Assembly: GCA_046329535.1 (NCBI GenBank)
Contig: JAXLUN010000001.1
Coordinates: 1 to 64,000, forward strand
Reading direction: 5' to 3'
DNA: 64,000 nt
Source: Bog-950 sp046329535
GTDB lineage: Bacteria > Bacteroidota > Bacteroidia > Chitinophagales > LD1
The position numbers and the translations under genes are program-made. The notes beneath the pieces are model-generated. The model was not told the DNA's origin. It worked only from the letters and a program-made list of their open reading frames with translations, and searched no databases. Position 1 is the stretch's first letter. The number at the start of each line of letters is the position of its first letter. Shown here piece after piece: positions 43,849 to 51,148 of the stretch.

Positions 43849-45147
43849 TTATTTACATAATTCGTTTAACATTTCTGATTCTCCAGTTGAACACTCAATC
43901 ATTTTGTCGAAAATAAAATCACCAACTGAAACCCCCTCCTCTTCTGCCATTGCGACAATTCTCTTGAACTTTGATTTTTTCACGTCATTAAAATTTGCCA
44001 ACCCTTTTGGATTAGGAATACCTATTTTGATTTTATCAATATCCAAATACTGTATCAAATATGGCGAATGACTTGTCAAAATAACCTTCGTATTTTCAAT
44101 AAGTCCATCAAGTATCATTAACAGCTTTTGTAGTAAGCCCGGATGAATAGAATTCTCAAGTTCCTCAAATGTAACAAGAGCCACATTATTTATTTCAGCA
44201 GACAATGTGAGTGCTAATACATAAAACAACTTTTGCGAACCTGATGAAAGACTCGCAATGTCTGTTTGCTGGTTGTTATTTATCTCTTTTACCCTTAAGT
44301 CATATAGTTTCTCTGGAAAATCTAATGGCAACTTACCTTTCTCGCCCTTGAATTTTGCGTTTTTCTTAAGGTCAATTTCAACAGGCTCGAAATCTTCAAT
44401 TCCAGGTAACAACGAAATGACAGAATCCTTAAACAATTCAAATAAATCAGGACGCTGTTGCTTTAAACTATATATAAAAAATGCAACATTATGACTATCT
44501 GGAACTGCTAATGAATAGTCTGTTTTAACAATTTTAGGACTAATTCTTCTAAATAACTTATCGGGGTCTTGCAGAGTGTCTACTTGAATTACAGTAAGAC
44601 TATTGATTTCATTAATTAAACTTAAATAAAAAAGGTCGTCATAATTTTTGAGTTTATTGACAGCAAGTTCGTCTTTTTGCACATTCAACGGCTTATCACA
44701 ACGCCCTGTTTGAGAAGACATATATAGTGCATCTTTAAGATTTCGATTTATAAGGGTTTTAAATTTTGCTTCTGGGCGATTAGCTTTTATTTTCAAAACC
44801 TCCTCTTTGACTCTTTGCCCCTTTGACTTATCATTTTTTATCCAATCAAAAGAATACTCGTAGCTGACTATATGCTCCTCCTTTGAAAACATCGTTGTAA
44901 AGTCAATCCGAAATCTAAATGACTTGCTATCAATATTTTTATTTATTGGAATAACAGGTTTGTAAGCCATCATATCATTCTTGACTGACGATTGTTCTTT
45001 TATAAAATCTAAGCCAAAGTCAATCGCGGAAATCACATTTGACTTTCCATAGTTATTTAACGCCACAAGGGCATTAAACTTGCCAATAGTTAGCTCGACA
45101 CTATCAACATTGGCGTATCCTTCTATGACAACTTTATCTATGACCAT
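43849..45147 (-). CDS. ABC/AAA_21-type ATPase of a two-gene defence-like module
   Basis: A 432-residue SMC/RecF-like ATPase. The start MVIDKVVIEGYANVDS (ATG at 45147) is the family's N-terminal strand; a longer open frame upstream is only the antisense of the next cassette. Walker A is ALNNYGKSN (29-37), with Ala in place of the first Gly. The ABC signature LSSGSQ is at 300-305, Walker B FEELENSIHP at 327-336 and the H-loop TSHSP at 358-362. Similar ATPases (AriA of PARIS, AbiLi, OLD) sense invasion and release or activate a TOPRIM effector; here the effector gene follows directly. It has its own promoter and reads opposite to the cassette array. Confidence 0.83.
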   Translation of the reverse strand: MVIDKVVIEGYANVDSVELTIGKFNALVALNNYGKSNVISAIDFGLDFIKEQSSVKNDMMAYKPVIPINKNIDSKSFRFRIDFTTMFSKEEHIVSYEYSFDWIKNDKSKGQRVKEEVLKIKANRPEAKFKTLINRNLKDALYMSSQTGRCDKPLNVQKDELAVNKLKNYDDLFYLSLINEINSLTVIQVDTLQDPDKLFRRISPKIVKTDYSLAVPDSHNVAFFIYSLKQQRPDLFELFKDSVISLLPGIEDFEPVEIDLKKNAKFKGEKGKLPLDFPEKLYDLRVKEINNNQQTDIASLSSGSQKLFYVLALTLSAEINNVALVTFEELENSIHPGLLQKLLMILDGLIENTKVILTSHSPYLIQYLDIDKIKIGIPNPKGLANFNDVKKSKFKRIVAMAEEEGVSVGDFIFDKMIECSTGESEMLNELCK

Positions 45148-45175
45148 TATGCAATTATTTGTTTCGTTTACCCCG

Positions 45176-45205
45176 CAAATGTAGTCATAATAATAATAAA
45201 TGCAA
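45176..45205 (-). promoter_or_regulatory. Consensus promoter of the ATPase/TOPRIM operon
   Basis: On the minus strand TTG (45205-45203) and TACATTTG (45183-45176) are separated by 19 bp, an excellent fit to the Bacteroidota consensus. It lies about 28 bp before the ATPase ATG and inside the cassette, between the gene and the palindromic site. The cassette is therefore self-expressing whatever its place in the array. Confidence 0.7.
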
Positions 45206-45238
45206 CATAAAACGCAATGATTTATGACATAATTAAAA

Positions 45239-45380
45239 ATAACTGCTGGTAACAGCGGTTTTGCAAAAGCGGGGGTGCAGTGCTTCGGTTGACAGTTATT
45301 TCGTATAATTGAAGTGCGGTTTTTCAAATGAAGTGTAGTGCTCAAAAGCCCCGCCTTCGCAAAGCCGCAAAACGTTAGCA
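45239..45380 (+). other. attC-like recombination site A
   Basis: The inverse core TGGTAAC ends at 45253 and the core GTTAGCA starts at 45374. In between, GCGGTTTTGCAAAAGCGGGG and the complement of CCCCGCCTTCGCAAAGCCGC agree at 17 of 20 positions, and GTGCTTC-type elements lie on both arms. The outer arms differ by a few unpaired bases (extra GTTTT on one side), as in attC folds. It closes the defence cassette. Confidence 0.75.
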
Positions 45381-45403
45381 GTAATGCAGGACAACCATCA
45401 ACA

Positions 45404-45898
45404 ATGATAGACACAGACTTAAATAGCAACGACAAATTACAACTAAAGGCAGACATCAAAATCTCTATGGTGTTTGGATTTTTATTTTCAATTGCGTTAG
45501 TAATTCTTGTTGGACTAATTCCAGGTGTTATGTTTGTTTTCGGCAAAAGACCTTCAGACGGTTTCGTGACACGTGGCTTATACATTATCGGACTTTTATT
45601 TATCCCGTTTCTTGCTATTTCATGGACAAATATTCTAAAGTATATCGACCTTAAAAAAGGAAAAAAACTAATTATCAAAACTGACAACTATGAGGTAATA
45701 AATAAAAAAGACACAGCTTATATTTTGACGCATGGAGACAACAAACAGAAAATAAAAATTGACAAAGAGTTAGTTCCCCACATTAAGCCATCTCAGGCTT
45801 TGACAATGGAAATTTCTAAATTGGCAAAATCGCTTTTGTTTATTTCACACGACAACAACAACTTACTTGACAAACTTTACAATGACGAAAATAAATAG
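45404..45898 (+). CDS. Two-helix membrane protein, cassette-encoded, unknown
   Basis: A 164-residue protein starting MIDTDLNSND (ATG 25-30 bp after the cassette core, the usual position in integron cassettes). Two strong transmembrane helices (about 22-45 and 61-80, with VFGFLFSIALVILVGLIPG and LYIIGLLFIPFLAISW) flank a short basic loop. A C-terminal cytosolic beta-type domain follows (KKLIIKTDNYEVINKKDTAYI...). It resembles small PH-like bacterial membrane domains, but no family is certain. It probably depends on upstream transcription, as I see no promoter of its own. Confidence 0.75.
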   Translation: MIDTDLNSNDKLQLKADIKISMVFGFLFSIALVILVGLIPGVMFVFGKRPSDGFVTRGLYIIGLLFIPFLAISWTNILKYIDLKKGKKLIIKTDNYEVINKKDTAYILTHGDNKQKIKIDKELVPHIKPSQALTMEISKLAKSLLFISHDNNNLLDKLYNDENK

Positions 45899-45911
45899 GT
45901 TGACGGACGAA

Positions 45912-46051
45912 TGCACTACTGCTAACAGCACATTTGCAATAGGCGGGGTTTCGTGCTCCGTAGACAGTTTTGTAGTAGCCGAAAGTTTTGTGCTCTGCAT
46001 AAACATTAGTGGTAAAAATCCCGCCCTTCGGGTAGCTGCAAAACGTTAGCG
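45912..46051 (+). other. attC-like recombination site B
   Basis: The inverse core GCTAAC (45921-45926) and core GTTAGC (46045-46050) are perfect complements. The inner arms GGCGGGGTTT and AAAATCCCGCC pair. It is related in sequence to site A (shared GTGCT.CG...GACAGTT and GCAAAACGTTAGC blocks), so both belong to one site family. Confidence 0.75.
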
Positions 46052-46081
46052 GCTATTATACCGACACACACCACAACATAA

Positions 46082-47167
46082 ATGAGACATAGTATTTTGA
46101 CATTTATTTTGACCATTAGTAGTTGGACGTTGTTTGGACAAAGCAATGACACTTGGAGTGCATTTTGGAACAAAGACACAACATTAATTGGCTTCAAGGA
46201 CAAAAGCGGAAATATCAAAATCGAACCGAAATTTATGGGGGCAACTTCTGCCAATAAATTTGACTGCATTATTGCTGTAACAGAACAGGTAAATGATAAG
46301 TGGAGTAGCTATTACTTAACAAAGACAGGTAAAATTGTTGGAAAAGACAGTTTACATATGTTCGACAATGGTTCCGACTGCGAAAGCGAAGGTTTTATTC
46401 GTTTCAGAGACCGCAAAACCGACAAAGCTGGAATGTTTAATAAAAATGGAGACATAGTAATTCCTGCTTTGTATAACGACTTGACCAGGGTAAGAAATGG
46501 AATGATAATCGCACTGCAAGGTGCAGAAAAAAAATACTCGGAAGGTGGAGAACATTACAGTTGGATTGGTGGCAAAGAGCTGCTTATTGACACGAACAAC
46601 AAAGTCCTAATTGAAAATTTCAAATTGGACAATAACTTCAACTTCTATTCATTAAACATATCTAAATTACCAAGCTCAGACACTTTAAGGCAAAACTTCA
46701 AAGCAGTTGACGGACAGTATTACTCATTCATTGACTTTGATAAAGAATTTAAAACTTGGTTAAAGACTAACTTGCTTGACAACTTTACAAAACAAAATTT
46801 GCCTAGTGTAACTTATGACGAGGTTACATTTTGGAAAGAGCGTGGCGGTTGGACAAAAGAGCAAAAGGAAAATTTTATGGAAAGAAATTTTGAACTCATT
46901 AAGTCAAAATTACTTGAATTGAATTCCGACAAATGTGAATACTTCATTTCTAACGAAGGACTTAATCCACTCATTTACGATGCCGACCGATACAATGACT
47001 TTTTTAATAATTGTGGTGAATCTAAAGATTGGATTTATCCAGTGAAGAATATCGTAATCACTCATAAAGTCGGTAATAACTTTCCACAAGACCACTTTGA
47101 TTTTTTGCGGACAGACAATGGATATAAACTAATTAGTGTGACAATTAGAACAGGACAGATAAAATGA
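46082..47167 (+). CDS. Secreted WG-repeat protein, cassette-encoded
   Basis: A 361-residue protein with a signal peptide (FILTISSWTLFGQ). The N-terminal half has WG-type repeats: LIGFKDKSGNIKIEPKF, and KAGMFNKNGDIVIPALYNDLTRVRNG, with looser copies between. WG repeats form beta structures of unknown role, often in secreted Bacteroidota proteins. The C-terminal half (about 205-361) is alpha/beta with several aromatic residues and no known motif. The start lies about 35 bp after the cassette core and the stop just before the terminal core, a compact cassette layout. Confidence 0.78.
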   Translation: MRHSILTFILTISSWTLFGQSNDTWSAFWNKDTTLIGFKDKSGNIKIEPKFMGATSANKFDCIIAVTEQVNDKWSSYYLTKTGKIVGKDSLHMFDNGSDCESEGFIRFRDRKTDKAGMFNKNGDIVIPALYNDLTRVRNGMIIALQGAEKKYSEGGEHYSWIGGKELLIDTNNKVLIENFKLDNNFNFYSLNISKLPSSDTLRQNFKAVDGQYYSFIDFDKEFKTWLKTNLLDNFTKQNLPSVTYDEVTFWKERGGWTKEQKENFMERNFELIKSKLLELNSDKCEYFISNEGLNPLIYDADRYNDFFNNCGESKDWIYPVKNIVITHKVGNNFPQDHFDFLRTDNGYKLISVTIRTGQIK

Positions 47168-47175
47168 CAGATAAA

Positions 47176-47222
47176 ATAACAGCCGCTAACAAGGGTAGCA
47201 GTTGCACAACCCTCGTTTAGCG
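47176..47222 (+). other. Short terminal cassette site C
   Basis: The inverse core GCCGCTAAC (47182-47190) matches the start of its own cassette. It is followed by an imperfect hairpin of about 40 bases (CCGCTAACAAGGGT with ACCCTCGTTTAGCGG). It is much shorter than sites A and B and ends GTTTAGC rather than GTTAGC, so it looks like a worn end of the array. Confidence 0.55.
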
Positions 47223-47238
47223 GAAGACTTACAGAACA

Positions 47239-47270
47239 GAAACCGACCACTTTGGTCGGTTTCACTTTTT
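47239..47270. terminator. Terminator at the right end of the array
   Basis: GAAACCGACCA-CTT-TGGTCGGTTTC (47239-47263) is a perfect 11-bp stem with a T tract to 47270. It ends transcripts leaving the cassettes. The rest of the gap to 47399 shows no gene. Confidence 0.85.
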
Positions 47271-47399
47271 AGTGCGGCAAGATGTATAGATGCTATGGCC
47301 AACGCAATGACTTTGTTTTACCTCCCCGGTCAATACTTGGCGGCACAGCATTCCCTAATTTTTTCTCAAATTGCGCACCGTTAACCAAACCGTTTTTAT

Positions 47400-48068
47400 A
47401 TGAAATACTTCAGCGCCTCTTTCTTCAAATTTTTTGATGAACTGAACAAGAATAACAACAAGGAGTGGTTTGATAAAAACCGCGAACGCTACGAACTGGA
47501 TGTAAAACAGCCGTTTAAAAAACTGGTAGAAGACATCAATACGCAGTTGCTCAAAGATTTTCCGGAGCTGAATCAGGCTGTTCACAAAAACATATTCCGC
47601 ATTAACCGCGATATCCGTTTTTCAAAAGATAAGTCGCCCTACAAAAACAATGTAGCCGCGGTGTTCAGCCGCAAGGGCACGCAGGATGTAGACTATCCCG
47701 GCTTTTACATTCACATTGGGGCCAAAGAACTGATGGTAGGCGGTGGTAAATATGAAGTATCGAAAGAGCATTTGGCCAAAATACGTCAGGAGATTTATTA
47801 CAACAGCAAGGAGTTTGGCAAAATACTGAACGACAAAAAGTTTAAAGAAACCTACGGCACCGTATTGGGCGAAAAAAACAAAGTGCTGCCCCCCGACTAT
47901 AAGGAGTTTGAAAAAGAACAACCGCTGATTGCCAACAAGCAGTTTTACTACATGGCTAATCTGACCAAAGCCGATATTACAGGCGACCAACTGGATAAGA
48001 TTATCCTCACACACTTCAAGGCCGGTTATAAACTGAATGCCTTTTTGTTACAGGCTATCAACAGCTAA
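47400..48068 (+). CDS. DUF2461 domain protein
   Basis: A 222-residue protein of the DUF2461 (TIGR02453) family. The opening FFKFFDELNKNNNKEWFDKNRERY, the block NIFRINRDIRFSKDKSPYKNNVAAVF and the later GFYIHIGAKELMVGGGKY are characteristic. The biochemical role of the family is unknown; members are cytoplasmic and widespread in Bacteroidota. The next gene starts 2 bp after the stop, so they are co-transcribed. Confidence 0.88.
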   Translation: MKYFSASFFKFFDELNKNNNKEWFDKNRERYELDVKQPFKKLVEDINTQLLKDFPELNQAVHKNIFRINRDIRFSKDKSPYKNNVAAVFSRKGTQDVDYPGFYIHIGAKELMVGGGKYEVSKEHLAKIRQEIYYNSKEFGKILNDKKFKETYGTVLGEKNKVLPPDYKEFEKEQPLIANKQFYYMANLTKADITGDQLDKIILTHFKAGYKLNAFLLQAINS

Positions 48069-48070
48069 GC

Positions 48071-48748
48071 ATGAAACTGTTACTCTGTGTAGAGGCTATC
48101 GGGCAGCTGGAAGATGCGCTGCAGCATTTCGGGGCGGTGGCGGTGAAAGAAGCCTCACATCCCTATTTGTATACGGCTTCGGTGCTGCATCATGAGGTGG
48201 ATATTCTGGAAACGGGCTATGGGCTGTTTCAAACTACCTTTAAAATGACCCGCACGCTGAGCCGGCAGAAATATCATCTGGCGCTGAAGTTGTCGCGCGC
48301 GATGGCTTACAAGGCGGAGCTGAGCCCCGGCATGGTACTGAACATTGTAAACGAAAAGCCGGGCGATACGGGTGTGCTGGAAGGAGGGGAGTGGAAAGAC
48401 CTGTATGATTTAAACCGGCTGCAGCGCGAGGAGTATCCGCAGGTGCGCGGTGGTTTTATCAACCTCACCAATGCTTATATGAATGTATTTCTGCCGTTTA
48501 AAAAGGTGGTGGGGCTCACGGTGAATACCGCAGGCAACGCGGCCCTGACGGAGCTGCGCAGAGAAAAATATAAGGCCGATGCCGAAACTGCAGACGGGCT
48601 GGGTTTTGTTTACCCTTGCCTGTTTGATAAGCAGAGTTTTTATCATTTAGGTATCGTGGAGAAAAATTTGGCAACGGGCGAAGAAAATGTCCATCTTGCA
48701 ACGCAGAACCTGAACCAGACACTCATAGATTTAATTCAGAAATTATAA
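48071..48748 (+). CDS. Degenerate futalosine hydrolase (MqnB)-like protein
   Basis: A 225-residue homologue of the nucleoside phosphorylase/hydrolase family, closest in layout to futalosine hydrolase of menaquinone synthesis. VLNIVNEKPGDTGVLEGGEW matches the family VV.ED.F.DLGAEDG region, and GLTVNTAGN matches GVTVNTVHGN. But the catalytic ESMEGAA block reads ETADGLG (172-178), and the INAGIAGSF loop reads ALKLSRAMAYK (71-81). The substrate-binding residues thus appear lost. It is probably inactive as a hydrolase, or has a new role. It sits between DUF2461 and DUF4442 genes in one operon; an intact mqnB should exist elsewhere if the pathway is used. Confidence 0.7.
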   Translation: MKLLLCVEAIGQLEDALQHFGAVAVKEASHPYLYTASVLHHEVDILETGYGLFQTTFKMTRTLSRQKYHLALKLSRAMAYKAELSPGMVLNIVNEKPGDTGVLEGGEWKDLYDLNRLQREEYPQVRGGFINLTNAYMNVFLPFKKVVGLTVNTAGNAALTELRREKYKADAETADGLGFVYPCLFDKQSFYHLGIVEKNLATGEENVHLATQNLNQTLIDLIQKL

Positions 48749-48763
48749 ACCCCGTTCTCCTTT

Positions 48764-49291
48764 ATGGCCAACACCCAATTATTAGAACAATACCGAGCCA
48801 ACCGTCAGGTAACCGATGTAAAGTTTTTGAAACTGGTACGCAATTCTTTTTTGTTTAACCTGTTTTTGCTGGTTAAGCTGCCCATGGGTTTTATAGCGCG
48901 CTTAAAAGCCAAGAGTGTAACTCCTGATGCCTGCGAAATAAGTGTTCCTTATCGCTGGATCAATCAAAACCCGTTCAGCTCCACCTACTTTGCCGTATTA
49001 TCCATGGCAGCCGAAATGAGCACGGGTATGCTGGCCTTAATGGCTACACAGGACTCTAAACCATCGGTGTCTATGCTGGTGACTCACCTGGAAGCCGACT
49101 TTATTAAAAAGGCTACGGGCATTACCACCTTTACCTGCACCGAGGGCAAAGAGATTAACGCCATCGTAGAGAAAGCCATCCTCACCGGTGAGCCGCAAAG
49201 CATTACCACCACCAGTGTGGGTACTTCGGCCAGCGGGGAAGTAGAGGCGCGCTTTAAAATTGAATGGAGTTTCCGGATGAGAAAACAATAA
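48764..49291 (+). CDS. DUF4442 hotdog-fold thioesterase-like protein
   Basis: A 175-residue protein of the DUF4442 family, a branch of the hotdog thioesterase superfamily. Typical parts are FNLFLLVKLPMGFIARLKAKSVT, then VPYRWINQNPFSSTYFAVLSMAAEMSTGMLA, where a hotdog helix carries the putative active-site region, and a long central strand set. It probably acts on acyl-CoA or related thioesters; the substrate is unproven. It is preceded by the MqnB-like gene (15 bp) in the same operon. Confidence 0.82.
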   Translation: MANTQLLEQYRANRQVTDVKFLKLVRNSFLFNLFLLVKLPMGFIARLKAKSVTPDACEISVPYRWINQNPFSSTYFAVLSMAAEMSTGMLALMATQDSKPSVSMLVTHLEADFIKKATGITTFTCTEGKEINAIVEKAILTGEPQSITTTSVGTSASGEVEARFKIEWSFRMRKQ

Positions 49292-49315
49292 TCGGCAAAC
49301 ATAAATCCCAAGCCC

Positions 49316-50107
49316 GTGAAAACACCTGTTACCTTCCTGCTCTGGCTGCTGGCGCTGACGGCCGCGGCTCAAACGTATCCTTACAGCGAGAACTTTACTT
49401 TGCAGGTTTCCAATCAGGTGCCTTCGGGCTGGCAGGGCGATGTGAAGGTATTGCTGGCGCACGGCACCAACGACTCGAAAGCACTGGCCGCCAAACTGAG
49501 CAGCACCACCACTACGGCACAGGTGTCAACGCCTGTAATTGGCCCTTTAACTTCATCTTCCGCGCTTACATTTTTTTACCGCATTGTAGACCAGCAGATA
49601 TATCCCTCTACCCCCACCAATCTGGTAACCGGTGATTTGTTGGCTGTGCAGCTAAGTACCGATGGGAGTACTTATCAAAATATCTTGCAGATAGATGAGA
49701 ACAACCACAACCCGAATCTGAATTTTGTAAAGAAGAAGATTTTCCTGTCGCAGTTTGCCGGTGATACGGTTCATGTAAAATTCAACTTCACCTATGCCAA
49801 CAGTGCCGGTTATTTTGTAGACATTGATTCTATTCAGGTGAAAGACGAAGCCGGAACCGGAGTAAATGACCTGTCTGCACCGGGCGAAATAAACCTGTAT
49901 CCGAATCCCGTTTCAGCTGGCAGTGCTTTCATCCTGACAGGCATTGAAGAGCAGCAACAATCTTTCACCATCTGCGACTTGAGTGGCCGCCAGGCGTACT
50001 CCGGACAGATACAGTCATTCACCACCATTCCCGCGGGTAGTTTAACTCCCGGGCTTTATCTGGTAATTGCCGGAAACAGAACCCGTAAACTGCTGATAAC
50101 CGAATAA
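49316..50107 (+). CDS. Secreted protein with MAM-like jelly roll and T9SS domain
   Basis: A 263-residue exported protein starting at GTG (signal MKTPVTFLLWLLALTAAAQ). The YPYSENFTLQ...PSGWQ opening and ...GYFVDIDSIQVKDE ending mark a choice-of-anchor J/MAM-like jelly-roll domain (about 20-180). It is followed by a type A T9SS domain (INLYPNPVSAGSAF...CDLSGRQAY...GLYLVIAG). Its stop codon overlaps the epimerase start by one base, an odd pairing of a surface protein with an LPS gene. Confidence 0.82.
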   Translation: MKTPVTFLLWLLALTAAAQTYPYSENFTLQVSNQVPSGWQGDVKVLLAHGTNDSKALAAKLSSTTTTAQVSTPVIGPLTSSSALTFFYRIVDQQIYPSTPTNLVTGDLLAVQLSTDGSTYQNILQIDENNHNPNLNFVKKKIFLSQFAGDTVHVKFNFTYANSAGYFVDIDSIQVKDEAGTGVNDLSAPGEINLYPNPVSAGSAFILTGIEEQQQSFTICDLSGRQAYSGQIQSFTTIPAGSLTPGLYLVIAGNRTRKLLITE

Positions 50108-51078
50108 TGAAACAGCTCGTAGTAACCGGTGCGGCAGGTTTTATTGCCTGTAATCTGATTCGCAGGCTGAATGCACTGGGATTCAACAATCTGATTCTGG
50201 TTGATCACTTTGATGATGAACTGAAGAATAAAAATCTGGAAGGGGTATCGTTTACCGAAAAGATAGACCGCGACCTGTTTATTGAATGGCTCACCGAGAA
50301 CAGTGAAGAGGTTTCGTTCATCTTTCACTTAGGTGCCCGCACCGATACCGGTGAATTCAATTTCCGTATTCTCGATTCGCTTAACCTCAGTTATTCCAAA
50401 TCGCTGTGGGAAGTATGCACGATAAAGCAAATCCCTTTGTTATATGCTTCTTCGGCAGCCACCTATGGCTTGGGCGAACAGGGTTTCAGCGATGCCCACA
50501 CCAACATAGCCAATTTGAAACCGCTTAATCCATACGGCCTCTCCAAGCAGTTGTTTGATTTGTATGTGCTCGAGCAAAACACGGCACCTCCTTTCTGGTG
50601 CGGTTTAAAGTTCTTTAATGTGTACGGGCCGTATGAGTTTCATAAAAAGCGCATGGCCTCGGTGGTGTATCATGCCTACAATCAGATTAAGCAAACCGGT
50701 CAGGTGAAACTCTTCAAAAGTCACCGTCCCGACTTTAAAGACGGAGAGCAACTCCGCGACTTTATTTATGTAGATGATGTGGTGAATGTTTGTCTATTCT
50801 TTTATCATCAGTATAGGGAGCGGAGTGATTTAAACGGCATTTATAATCTCGGCACCGGTCAGGCCCGCTCTTTCAACGATTTAGCCCGCGCTATATTCCA
50901 TACCTTACAACTGCCCGAACACATCGAATACGTTCCCACCCCCGAAGATATCCGCGATAAGTATCAATACTTCACCGAGGCTGAAATGAATAAGCTACAC
51001 ACAGCCGGTTACTCCCAAAACTTCACCAATCTGGAGCAAGGCGTTGAAAAATATATCCACTTCCTGAATATTTCTTAG
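50107..51078 (+). CDS. hldD: ADP-L-glycero-D-manno-heptose-6-epimerase
   Basis: Converts ADP-D-glycero- to ADP-L-glycero-manno-heptose for the LPS inner core. An extended SDR: TGAAGFIACNLIRRL at the N-terminus binds NADP, LLYASSAATYG carries the catalytic Ser, and NPYGLSKQLFD holds Tyr and Lys. FNVYGPYEFHK(K)RMASV and DFIYVDDVV match HldD. The length of 323 is normal. GAAGFI with Ala-Cys-Asn in place of the more common GSN is a small variation. The gene overlaps the upstream T9SS gene by one base. Other heptose genes are not adjacent. Confidence 0.92.
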   Translation: MKQLVVTGAAGFIACNLIRRLNALGFNNLILVDHFDDELKNKNLEGVSFTEKIDRDLFIEWLTENSEEVSFIFHLGARTDTGEFNFRILDSLNLSYSKSLWEVCTIKQIPLLYASSAATYGLGEQGFSDAHTNIANLKPLNPYGLSKQLFDLYVLEQNTAPPFWCGLKFFNVYGPYEFHKKRMASVVYHAYNQIKQTGQVKLFKSHRPDFKDGEQLRDFIYVDDVVNVCLFFYHQYRERSDLNGIYNLGTGQARSFNDLARAIFHTLQLPEHIEYVPTPEDIRDKYQYFTEAEMNKLHTAGYSQNFTNLEQGVEKYIHFLNIS

Positions 51079-51107
51079 TTTTTATCCGGGCTCGTCTTTC
51101 TTTTTTC

Positions 51108-51115
51108 TACATTTG
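51108..51115 (+). promoter_or_regulatory. -7 box upstream of amt
   Basis: TACATTTG matches the TAnnTTTG consensus and lies about 34 bp before the amt ATG. No clear TTTG is seen 19 bp upstream, so the -33 element is weak or replaced by an activator, which would fit nitrogen control. Confidence 0.5.
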
Positions 51116-51148
51116 CCCCGAAATAATACATAATTATATTTTTATAAT

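Larger units (their letters stand above)
43245..47222 (+). mobile_element. Integron-like gene cassette array without integrase (three cassettes)
   Basis: Three units start at 43245 (GTTACC), 45374 (GTTAGC) and 46045 (GTTAGC). The first 15 bases of each reappear as a reverse complement with one mismatch at the unit's own end: 43245-43259 with 45239-45253; 45374-45388 with 45912-45926; 46045-46059 with 47176-47190. This is the known relation between the core site and inverse core site of integron cassettes, here longer than 7 bases. Between inverse core and the next core lie ~120-base imperfect palindromes, as in attC. The block is visibly richer in A+T than both sides. No integrase gene is in the window. 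Confidence 0.8.

Noticed and set aside
45148..45687. Upstream extension of the ATPase frame by 180 residues
   Set aside because: That stretch is the antisense of site A and of the membrane-protein cassette, lies upstream of the consensus promoter, and has no family likeness.
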